Assembly (NCBI RefSeq): GCF_001625195.1
Contig: NC_054390.1
Span: forward strand, 8,529,222-8,593,221
Reading direction: 5' to 3'
DNA: 64,000 nt
DNA from: Drechmeria coniospora
Lineage: Eukaryota; Ascomycota; Sordariomycetes; Hypocreales; Ophiocordycipitaceae
Below are positions 45,256 to 56,269 of this stretch, one piece after another. The notes below the pieces were generated by a model, which was not told the DNA's origin, searched no databases, and saw nothing but the letters and a program-made list of their open reading frames with translations. Each line of letters begins with the position of its first letter. Position 1 is the first letter of the stretch. A program made the position numbers and the translations under genes.

Positions 45256-48200
45256 TTCAAGCAAGGCGTAGTCCGATGGACGGATAGCAGGTAGGAGCTC
45301 GGAGCTCGTCAAGGCAGAAGGCCACTGCCGCGGACGACCACACCAGCCTCGGCGATACGAGAGCGGAGCGGAAGAGTTCTGCGTCGGTAGGTGTACCGGA
45401 AACGGGCAGAACATCACGTACAACGGTGACCCCTGGTGTCGTCTTGATTGCGGCGTTGATGGACGGTGCTGGGACGCGGAAGCATGTGCGTTGGTAGCGC
45501 ACCCTTGTGCGATGTGGAAAAGGAACCAACGACGTGCATCATCACCATTGCGGCGGCGGTTGCACAGCATGCCAATACCATGTTTGGCTGCATTGCATGA
45601 TGGGATGAAAGGTGGACGAGGGAGATGTCATGGGTCGGACCGGAACCCCCTCCCCCTTCAGACATCTTGCCGATGCGTGCCACGGAGTATCCTACCAGAG
45701 CAGTGGCATCATGCCACGGCGGAGAATGATTGTGACGTCCGCCAGACGCCCTCCTCATAACCACGCCGGCCCGACCGTACAGGCTGGCTTATTGCTGGCG
45801 TAGACAGGCATCGGTGGCGCCGAGACTCGACATTGTTGAGCAAAATTCGGGAGGCGTGTCCGCTGTCCACCTTTCGACGTTCCTCGTGGTGCAGCGAGCA
45901 ACTGTTCAGCCGCTTGCATCGACGCGAGTCCAGGACAGGCCCGAGAACTCGCCGCTCTTGATTCTCGACACAGGAACCACTCGAGCGATTTGCGGGAATC
46001 GGACCCAAGCGGGAGGGCGTACGCCTGGGTCGGGCCGCAGCAAATGGCTCGTCACCGCCGTAACCGTTGCTGCAGGCCAACGGTCCGACATGGCCGAGGC
46101 GGCTTCGTGAGGAAAAGGTCGGGGCTCAGGAGGCGGGATGGCGTCAAGGCCTGTGCGTGGGGGTGGCCCCTCGGCCGATGCGGCAACAGTGCTGACGCCG
46201 AGGGAGAAGTTGCAGGCAGTCTGGTGAAGATGATGAAGATGAGCCATTCATTCTCGTCGCCGTGGCCATCGGTTGGGGGGAAGGCGGTGGCAGGGCGAAG
46301 GCATATACGCTTTGCCTACAGCATGGGCCTGTGCTCCATGCTTATGTGAGAATACAGTACAGCAGATGCCCCGTACTGTACTCGTACTGTACATGGACGG
46401 GCAAGAATTCTCCGTACCTGCCCGCGGTGTGTTGCCTGTGCGTATTACCTACGTCAAGTACCGAGTACGTGGGAGTGTTTGCCTGTTGGGTCGGGCCGCC
46501 AGCAACCCAACGATGCATCAAGCAGCGCACCGGTACAGGCAATAATGTGATGAAGGCGTCCTGTCAAAGAGAGCATGCGAGCGGCCGTGTCTCGGGCCAT
46601 GCACCTCGCAGCCCACGGGGGAACTGGGGGTGTCATCTCATGCCGGGATGGACTGCATATCGCCCATTTTCTTGCCGTATCCGATCGAAAGGCCCATGTT
46701 TGCCAACCTTGCTGGCTCACAGCAGAACTCGGGGAGCAACGATGAAGACGAGAGCATGTTCACACGACGCAAGACGGCACCGTAAGTACGCACCAGACGG
46801 CGGCGGACAAGCCAAGCGTGCCGTCGAGCTTCGAGGACAATGCACGACACAGGCACAGGCAGATACGTACCTGTACTTGGGCATGGGCACGGGGCACTGG
46901 GAAGCGGGCGATACGCAGCAGCATCCGTATGATGCGCGTGCACACGCACTCGCATGGAGCAGGAGATGGTCGGGAGGGTGGACTGGAATCGGGGCGACGA
47001 GGAAACGTGTTGGAACGCGGGAGCGCATGCGGCGTGTGGCACGGACGTGATGCTGCCACTCGAAGGTTCGCCTGAGAGTATATATTATGACTTGTAATTA
47101 TTCCTTCGTGCCCATGGAGGCAGCACTGTAGTTGTCCTCACTGTACCGGAGTACGGAGTAAGTACTGTACAGGGCATGCCGTGCATTACTTGAGTATTGC
47201 GTTCCCTACGCCGCGGTACTTAGGTACCTGGTACGAAGACCTTAACCTTGGTATTAAGAGTTGCGGCACAAGCACTCGCCCACGGTCAGCACGAGGTGGT
47301 AATTACAGCACATCTCACCGTAATACTTGGTACCTAATGGTGAGCCCTTTGCCCAGTACCCAGCACATGCACATGTAACTAGCACCTAGTCTGGAGTTCC
47401 TGCAGTAGTGTACAGGTAGCGCGATGTGTAGAGCATGGCGACTCGGACACGAACGAGAACAAACAGAGCGTATGCATGCATGTGCGTTTCATGCGTAATA
47501 GTATGCGCTCAAACGAGTGCAGGTATTACAAGTACGTGTGTGCGCATGTGCGCACAGCTTCTGAACAGAACGTGCTTGGTGTTTGGAGCAACATGGTCGC
47601 TGATGACGGGGGACGGCATGGGGCAAAGGATTAATTACATAATACTTGATAGGAAGTACCAGGCATTACAGTACTTGAGTACCTAGTAGATACTAACACC
47701 GTCAAGGTTCGAGCACGAGCCCAACGTGTTTGCAAGTAATTACTTACTCCGTACGGAGTACAAGTATTACTGACATTCTGTGCAGAGTACAATCATCGTC
47801 ATGATCGTAGCACCCAAAGTACGGGCCACCAGGCGCGGAGTAAGCCGCCGGGTTTCACAATGCAATGGGTGGCAGGTGACGGGCCGTAGTGGGCATCCGC
47901 GGCCTGACGTTTGCTGCTAGCCATCGATGCGGGCGTTGTTCCTTTTCACTTGTCCGCAGCAGCAGCCTGCAAAATGACAGCACTGCCCTGGGTCATCTCG
48001 AACCTGCCGTGGATGAAAATGTCCACGAATGGGCGATGCCATGGACGGAAATGCAGCCCACGAAGCGCACGAGCCGGAGGCCTATTGAAAATCTTGTCTT
48101 GGAGGCAGACGCCATCTCGTTCATCATCATCAACACGAGCGGTCAGATTGGCCCTCCAAGGCTGGCGTTGCCGTCCACGCCACGCCACGTTCAGGCACCG

Positions 48201-49146
48201 AACTTCTGCCGCTCGCCACCTCGTGCCCGTACGCGCCACACGGCGACAGGAGGCAGCGGCAAAAGAAAGGCGTCGGACGGCTCGGCGACATTCAGATGTA
48301 CATCCAAACGCACTCGCGAGAACGTCGAGCGCGCGTGCAGAAACGGGCCGTCCAGGCTGCTTCCCCTCCTCTGCCAATAGGCGGCGCCTAGTGATTCTAA
48401 GTGGAAGTCGGCCAGCGAGTGACGAGGCATTTGGACCAGTTGCACCATGCGCACATACACAGGGAGTGTCAGGACTGTAGCCGTCCGCTGCTGTTGCTGC
48501 TCGTCGCCAGCGAATGTTCAAGTGCGCATACGGAGCACGGCGGAAGGGGTAGACCATGCGAAGTAATGTGCAATATTAGCACCCAAGGCTGACACCAAGA
48601 ACTTACGCCCGGGCATGTATTACTGTAGAACGTGTTGCAGTTGTACGTACCTGCGGTCCTCACCTGGGACTTTATTGTGCAGGTGCATACCAACTTTATA
48701 CGCGAAAGTAAGTACTTGCATGTTGCGTGGTCCTTTCAGCACGTGCCCGTAGTATTAGTTCATGAATACCTCTAATTGCCGTGGCCTGTACTCCTCTGCC
48801 AGCCACCTGCAGAGCACACGCTGCACTGCCTGCAGTAAGTACATGTACCCCAAACTCGATCTATGGGGGCTGCATTTGCATGTTCCGTTGATGCATTCCT
48901 ACTTGCAGTGATAGATTCACAGAGCTTGGCCGATTCTAATCGTCGAAGGCGATATTTGTCGGCCACATCAGCAGCAGAGCGGTGAGTTGTCGGAACGACC
49001 AGACAGAGCACGGCGAAGATGGCCAATTGGGTTAGCCGCTTGTATTAGAAGCCGCCGTTGCCCGAGGCCAAAGCCCTCATGTGGGAATTCGTTTGGCTGG
49101 CAATGTACTTGCAAGTACGGAGTACTTATTGGGTAGGTACTTAGAT

Positions 49147-49164
49147 ACTAGGTACCTAGGTAGA
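49147..49164. repeat. Second copy of TACTAGGTACCTAGGTAG
   Basis: Exact 18-bp match to the left part of the inverted repeat at 11287, 38 kb away. Here the right arm is lost. Confidence 0.8.
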
Positions 49165-50200
49165 ATGTGCGAGGACACAGGTCACTGGATGTCGGTACGC
49201 CGCGAGAATTACCTGCACTAGGGCCGTTCAATCTCACGCTATGGATACAGGCTGAAATATAAAGTGTACCTGCACAGCAGGTGGCCTGCCACAAAGTACA
49301 GTATCAAGTGTAGTTACTTGTACTTGGTTGCAAGTCAGGAATACGAGCACCAACTAACTGTTCTAATCGTATAGTGACTATTCGGCAGTGGTAATGCTCA
49401 CGTACAGTACAGTTTACATGCTACAGGTAGTATCCTTGTACCAGTAAAAGGCAAGTAGGTGTACTTGTAAGTAATGCAGAGTGCAGCTGCGGCAGGCGCT
49501 CTGTACTCTGTACAGGATGACATGTTGCAGGTACGAGCGCATTTTCAGCAGCAACGCCACTAAACGAAGCATATACTGTACAAGTACTAGGGACTTGCTA
49601 CTTAAGTACACTAAGTACATGAAGAAAGTACTATGTTAGTAGGTGCAAGTAAGTAGTCGTACGGAGCACATTTACGGAGTGCAGGAATTACAAAAGGCAG
49701 GTGAGCCAGTAGTTCGTGAACAACTAGGCGCGGTACTTGAACACCGTATGCGTACGAGTGCTCGTTCCCATCGCCCATGGCGACCGGGCCACGCCAGAAT
49801 AAGAGCGTCAGACGGTCGAATGGCGGCCAGAACAGGAAAAGTCGCCATCGCGGTGTGGCGAACAGGGCACTTGGGCGGTGCCAACGCAGCGCGACTGCAG
49901 CGTTGTGGAGCGAGCAGTTGCCACTGAATGGACGGGCGACAAGTCACAAGGCAGCGGAGCCAGGCGAAGGAAGCAGTGCGGCCGAGGTCGGACACCTACC
50001 ATACAGGTATTACATGCAATTATTATAATACAGTACGGAGCGCTCCGTACAGCACGTGTGTAGTATTATTAATTATCACTGTATTAAGTACTTTGCAATA
50101 TAGTTGTACTGTAAGTACTCCGTAATTAGGGAGTACAGTACCTGCACAACTACTCCGTACGTACTCCGTACAAGCGCAACTACCTAGTACTTAATTGCAT

Positions 50201-50218
50201 GTACGGAGTACTCCGTAC
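50201..50218. repeat. 18-bp perfect palindrome GTACGGAGTACTCCGTAC, third copy
   Basis: Identical to copies at 10447 and 11627. It sits in one of the densest clusters of GTAC-type words (50100-50420). Confidence 0.9.
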
Positions 50219-53200
50219 TATTACTTACTTGGATACTCTGGACAAGGCGCTTCTTCCGCAGCACTGCACTCCGTACCTGTGCTGTGCATGTCCACCTACC
50301 TACGGAGTATTGCTCCGCAACTATTTCGAAAACGGCGTGTCGGGTCCCGCATTCGCAAGCATCGACAAAACGAGTACGAGAACAAGTAATATTACTCCGT
50401 ACTCCGTACTGCAGAAAACTTACTGTACTTCGTACAGGTGCTGTAAGTACGTGTCGCTCGTGGGTGCATAGTAGCACTTGTACTTGCGGCACTCATGGTC
50501 CACGCGGTGAGGCATCACCGGTACGCCCAGTTTGCGGCAGATATGATGCGTTGGAGCGGTCGTCGTCGCGGCAAGCCGACAACAGAAGCGCAAGAGTGAC
50601 GCAGCGAGCCTACAGCAATACACCTACTGGCACTCCGCAAGTGCAGAGTACATCTCCGGAGCACTCCGTACAGTAGGTCATGAATGACAACTCGCACAGC
50701 AGAGCAAGTCATACCTGCACTGCACAGTAAAGGTACTGTATTACAATGACGGAGTACTCCGTATTGCGCCTAAGATGCACTCGTACAGTGGGTGCCAGTA
50801 GGTGCACGGAGTACACGTACAGTACTTGCGCAACCTGGGTACAGTGTTTGTACTGTACACGTACGGGTCCAGGTTGGCACCAGGTGTACTGTAAGTACTC
50901 CGTACAAGTAGCTGTATTACTTGAGTACTAGTTGTACAGAGTACGGAGTACACCTGCACGTACTCAAGTACAGTACTCCGTACTTGTGTACTGTATGGTG
51001 CCCATCAGCCAGCTTCAGTTCAATTGCCAAGCCGCCTCACCCCATCCGAGGGTCACGCAATGATCAACCCGCCGATTCGCTTCCCGCTCTCGACCTGGCA
51101 AGGCCGGGTTGCCGGAAAGACGGATGGCAGGCGAAAGGCGGCATGGTGGGAATGAAATTTCTTCTTCTCACCGTCGGCCCCTTGTCTGCAAAGTAAATTG
51201 CCCAATTTGAAGCCGTGAAAGGAGCGTTCAAGGCCTGGAGCAGAGCAATTTATTTCCCCTGGGCCAAGTAGTACTACCGGGAGGGTGGGGCCGCCAGCAG
51301 AGTTGTCCGACGCACTAGCGGTCCCCTTTTTTTTCGGTGCATGTCGCGCTCCCCTTCATGCACAAGTACTAGTAAGCATGTACTCCGCACGGGGTGCTCC
51401 GTACCGAATTGTACCTTGGTACAAGCGTTTGGCCGTGAAGAGCACAGAAAGCAAGTACTGTACTTGGGGATGTACATGCACAGTACTCCGCAGTACTATG
51501 TATAGCACAACTCTTCGGCGCTGCACATACAGTACTTGCTTGAACACAAGTAAGTACAACTACTTGCGAGCACATGGATACGGTACATGTCCTTACTTGC
51601 AAGTCAGGTACGAGAGCGAGAACGGACTAACAACTATGAAGTAAGTACAGTACTTAATTACTGAGATACTTGTACACCTGCAAATACAGCAAGTACTGTA
51701 CGGAGTACTTGTAGGAGTAAATTATGAATACTAACCCTCCTGCTGGCCGTACATAATGTGCATGTACAGTACTGTACGGCGTAGAGCAGTCTGAGGAGCC
51801 TACCTGGTAATGTGTATCGTCCGTACAGGAGGAAGCGCGGTAGAATGTCTGCCGCCTGAGCTACCTGCCTATTCATGCATGCAAGTGTTCCAGTTATGCA
51901 TGCACATGGGCTATTAGTGCATGTACATGGAGCGCAGAGGGACCCCAGGGCACGGCGTATCGTACTGCGCCGAGTACTGTGCTGTGCAGTAGTTGTACGA
52001 GTAGTATTATTCCTTGTACAGCGACCATTTTTCGGAGGGCTTGTGCTTGTGCACTGCATGTACAAGTACAAGGGCTTGCACCTTACTTACATGTGGCACT
52101 GCTCAAAATGGCAAATGCAATGCGCCCCACTGCTTTGACGTAAGTACCGACCTATGTTCCTGCTAGTGGCGAGGTGTACCTGGTGTACAAGGCGTGCTAG
52201 TACGTATTCATATCCAGGTACCGAGTCTAGTACCTGGCTACCTTGACGGCCACGCTTAAAGTTCAAACAGCCGCCCCCGAACCGTGTGGCTCCAACGCGT
52301 GAGTCGTGTCTTCTCACGGTTCCCCCACCCACCGCAATCATGGAGCCGTTGAATCGTCTCCATCCCGTCGAATGGCGAACCCGCCGTCCGGCGGAGGGGG
52401 TCGTCGTGGCCGTGCTTTTTCATGTGCAGCACAAGCGAGCACGCACGGTACGAGCACGAGTAGAGTGAGTGGTTGTACAGGGACTTGCATGTACGTGTGC
52501 ATCTACCATGCATGTACATGTACTTGTGGACGGACGCCGAGTGGCAATACTTGTGCGCGGCGAATTCAAGTCGTGTCCAAGTCCTAGTACATGTGCTCCG
52601 TAGCCTGGGTGGACGCTGCTGGGTTGTAAAAGTACAGGTACGGATTGTGCTTGAATTCGTTCGAGTTCAAGTACCGGTACGTACAGTACTCGTGTCCGCG
52701 TATCCACGTACTGTGCAGTAAGTACAATCAGTCGCTGCCAATGCCCTGGCCTCCCGCATGGCACGGCGAGTTGGACGAATGCCATCATCGCACATGGGCC
52801 TCGCTGGCGTCCTCGGACCACCCGAGTTCCAACCCATGCTGCCAATGCTGCCGATGCCTGTCTCTCGCCTCGTTCGTTCTCCGGCTCATCTGCGACAGGC
52901 CCGCCCCCGGGAAAAGCGCCCCCCCCCCCCTTTCCCCTCCCCATTGACTGGACATTCCACCCTGCAACTCTCTGGACGAGTACGAGCGTTTTGCCCGCAC
53001 GCTCTGCGCCAACGGTCTCACCGTTTTCTTTTTCTTCCTTCGCCTCCCTAGTGCCTCGACTGTTCTCTGCGGCGTCCTTTCGGCCATCCGTCTCATCGAC
53101 CACACGCACGAGACGACCCCGTGCTCCGTACGTTGCGCCTTTTCCGCCCAACGTGAACGCCTTTCGCCCGGTGGTACCGTCGAGCGCGAGGTGCACGAAC

Positions 53201-53359
53201 GAGGACTCCTGCCGCACCGTACGTGTGCGAGTACGAGCACGAGTACAACTACAGTACAGTTGCATTCGTCAGGCCTCTGTGTCCACACTCGCCCGCTTGG
53301 CTTAGCGGCCTAATTAGGGATCCTTCCGTGCTCAGCGGCCCTCAGCTACTAACCCAGGA

Positions 53360-53379
53360 CCCCCCCCCCCCCCCCCCCC
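53360..53379 (+). repeat. C20 homopolymer run
   Basis: Twenty consecutive C, 482 bp before the Ime2-like ATG. The exact length is liable to sequencing error. Confidence 0.8.
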
Positions 53380-53861
53380 AATCTCCCCCGGTCGTTGGCC
53401 GGTAAGCTCGTCTCCTCCCTCCCCTTTTTCTCCCACCCGCCATAGCAGCGCTCTCTCGGCGCTGCGTCGACACTTCATTCAGTCGCTCATTTCTCAGCTC
53501 TTACTTCCGCCGCCCGTTGCGTTGCGTCCCTGTCCGCGTCGAGCTCCTCTCTCGCCCATTTTCGTCGCCAAAACAGCCCGTCCGCCGTCTCGTTCCTCGC
53601 CAGCGGTCAACCCGCACCAGTTCGGCGCACCACCATCGCTATTGGCCTTCACCGAGCACCCGTCCAACCTGCACCTGCATGCACCGATAGCGCACTCGAG
53701 GCTCTCCCGACGGAGCTTCCTGCTCGCCCTTGGCTTCTAGGTATGTCCCGCTCCGGTTCGGAGCGAAGCTCGTGGCGCGTGCTGACAATTCTTCGCGGTA
53801 GCCGCTGCCCACACATCGCCGGGTGCAGTCGGGGCAGCGCGTCGTCGCGGCGGCCGATAAA

Positions 53862-56269
53862 ATGACCGTCGCCGGTGATCTGACGCACCGCGGCCAACCT
53901 CACGGCCAGATGGCCCTCGAGGACCGCTTCGAGGTCCTCAAGGAGATTGGCGACGGAAGCTTCGGCAGCGTCGTTCTCGCCCGCGTCAGGACGGCCGGCG
54001 CCAACGTCGCCCGTCGCGGTTCCGTGGTACGTTTTTCGTCGCTCGACCGTCGAATGCTTCCCCTCTCCTGACCCGTCGGTAGGTGGCCATCAAGTCGATG
54101 AAGAAGACGTTCGACTCGCTCGCGCCCTGCCTTGAGCTGCGGGAGGTCGTCTTCCTCCGCACGCTCCCCAACCACCCGCACCTCGTTCCCGCCCTGGACA
54201 TATTCCTCGACCCCTTCAGCAAGAAGCTGCACATCGCCATGGAGTACATGGAGGGCAATCTCTACCAGCTGATGAAGTCGAGGGATCACAAGTGCCTCGA
54301 CAACACGAGCGTCAAGAGCATCCTCTTCCAGATCATGCACGGCCTCGAGCACATCCACCAGCACCACTTTTTCCACCGCGACATCAAGCCCGAAAACATC
54401 CTCGTCTCCACGTCGTCGCACCAGGAGTCGTCCAACTCCTTCCGCCGCTACTCGGCCCTCGTCACCCCCCCCTCGACGCCGCCCACCTACACGGTGAAGC
54501 TGGCCGACTTTGGCCTCGCGCGCGAGACGCACTCGAAGCTGCCCTACACGACGTACGTGTCCACGAGGTGGTACCGGGCACCCGAGGTGCTGCTGCGGGC
54601 CGGCGAGTACTCGGCCCCCGTCGACATCTGGGCCGTCGGCGCTATGGCCGTCGAGATCGCCACGCTCAAGCCGCTCTTCCCCGGCGGCAACGAGGTCGAC
54701 CAGGTGTGGAGGGTCTGCGAGATCATGGGAAGCCCCGGCAACTGGTACAACAAGGCCGGCCTCCGCGTCGGCGGCGGCGACTGGCGGGAGGGCACCAGGC
54801 TGGCCGGGAAGCTGGGCTTCTCCTTTCCCAAGATGGCGCCGCACGCCATGGACACCATCCTCCAGGCCCCTCAGTGGCCGTCGTCGCTGAGCAACTTTGT
54901 GACGTGGTGCCTCATGTGGGACCCGAAATGCCGCCCCTCGTCGACGCAGGCCCTCATGCACGACTACTTTCACGACGCCGTCGATCCCCTGCGACCCCGC
55001 TCGTCGACTTCCAAGGTGCTCGGGAGGAAGCCGTCGGACATCAGCCGCGGCTCCAAGGATGGCGTCCCCGCCCAGGCCTCGAAGCCGTCGTGGTTCCGCA
55101 AGTCTCTCATCGGCCGCGCCGAGCCGTCCGAGTACGCCGCCGTCCAGGTCCAGGTCAAAGAGCCGCCGGCGCAGAGGCCTCCTCCCGTGCATGCGACGGC
55201 GGCGGCGGCGTCGGAATTGTCGAGCGGAAAGCTACGCCCCGGCGCCGGTAAGCGCAGCACCTGGACCAACGGGCTCTCCAACGTGGCGCCGATGCCCATC
55301 CTGCCCACCATACGACCCATCTCGCCGCTCTCGGATGCCGTGACGGCGCGTGCCAACCACGGGCAGCAGCCCGACGGCCACGCGAGCGGGCGCGAGCAGG
55401 ACAAGTCCAAGGTCGGCCGGCAGCTGTCGGTGACGTCGAGCATCAACAACAACAACAACACCGAGTTGCACCGTCAGCAGGCTGAGCGTGCTCTCAACGG
55501 CAACACCGGACTGGTCTCGCCGCCGAGCGGCCAGAAGGAGAGCTTCTTCTCGCACCTGCGAAAGCGCGCGAGGCGCTTCTCGGGCCGTCACCAGACGCCC
55601 GTCTCGCCCTCGTACGAGGACATGGAGGCGCAGGTCGGCTGCGGGCCGTGGGCGAGCAACCGGTCGTCCATGGTGGCCGACCAGCAGCACGGTCCCGTCA
55701 AGGCCGACGTCTACGAATCCCTCGACAAGGCGCTGCGCGACGTCCAGGGCAACGCCGACGCGCGCTCGCCCTTGCCGCCGACGCATCAGTACAACTCGCC
55801 CAGCAGCAAGCTGAAGCGCCACCACTCGCTGCCGCAGCAGCAGGCCCGCTCGGTCGACAACCTCATCGGCGCGGCCCGCGCGGGGCCCATCTCGAGCCGC
55901 ACGCGCCGAGCCCAAGCCGCGCACGGCGTGCACCAGTACGACACGCCGGCCGAGGAGGACGAGCTCCTCGACGAGGTCTTGTCGTCGACGCGGCGAGCCG
56001 TCAACGGCCTGGACAAGAACGGCAAGCCGCTGAGGCAGTCGGCGAGCAACCTCGGGCTCGCGACGCCGCACCCCTACCCGAGCCCGGCGCCGTCGGCCAA
56101 CGGCAACCAGGTGCTGTACGGGGACGGGCACGAGGCCCTCGCGCCGAGGCCGTTGGACCTCCACAGGAAGCCCGAGAACCAGTACAAGTGGCCGACGCCG
56201 CCCTACGAGGGCAGCGAATGGGGTGCATCCGCCTCGGCGAGCATATGGGCTGCCGGGAACCGATTCTGA
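53862..56269 (+). CDS. Ime2-family (RCK/MAK-like) meiotic serine/threonine kinase
   Basis: Two exons, 53862-54026 and 54083-56269, with a 56-nt intron (GTACGT donor, GGTAG acceptor), give 783 aa. The kinase domain spans about residues 23-355: glycine loop GDGSFGSVV (30-38), VAIK (Lys 59, split from the loop by the intron), HRDIKPENIL (Asp 155), ADFGLAR (197-199), and the activation-loop TTY (211-213) followed by VSTRWYRAPEVLL. The TxY motif with a CDK-like fold marks the Ime2/Crk1/ImeB group, regulators of meiosis, sexual development and nutrient response in fungi. An 18-residue Ser/Pro insert sits between HRD and DFG (STSSHQESSNSFRRYSAL). The long C-terminus is disordered with poly-Asn (INNNNNTE) and basic Ser-rich patches. 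Intact. Confidence 0.9.

Larger units (their letters stand above)
44342..53861. other. 9.5-kb gene-poor region rich in palindromic GTAC words and minisatellites
   Basis: No reading frame here carries a recognisable motif or plausible splice structure. Contents: diverged minisatellite (44655-44930); 25-bp repeat (45181-45255); dense GTACGGAGTAC, TACTGTAC and TTACTTAC words at 46360-46480, 47140-47370, 47640-47780, 48600-49660, 50010-50990 and 51360-52720; the 18-bp palindrome at 50201; and the 18-bp AGGTACCT block at 49147. The pyrimidine-rich leader of the Ime2-like gene, with a C20 run, occupies about 53340-53860. Confidence 0.55.

Noticed and set aside
47889..48480. Overlapping 163- and 189-aa plus-strand frames
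   Set aside because: Basic, composition-driven translations without recognisable motif; competing frames of equal length argue for chance.
48772..49026. Minus-strand frame beginning LAIFAVLCLVVP, resembling a signal peptide
   Set aside because: No in-frame ATG before an upstream stop and no convincing splice to one; 84 residues without other support.
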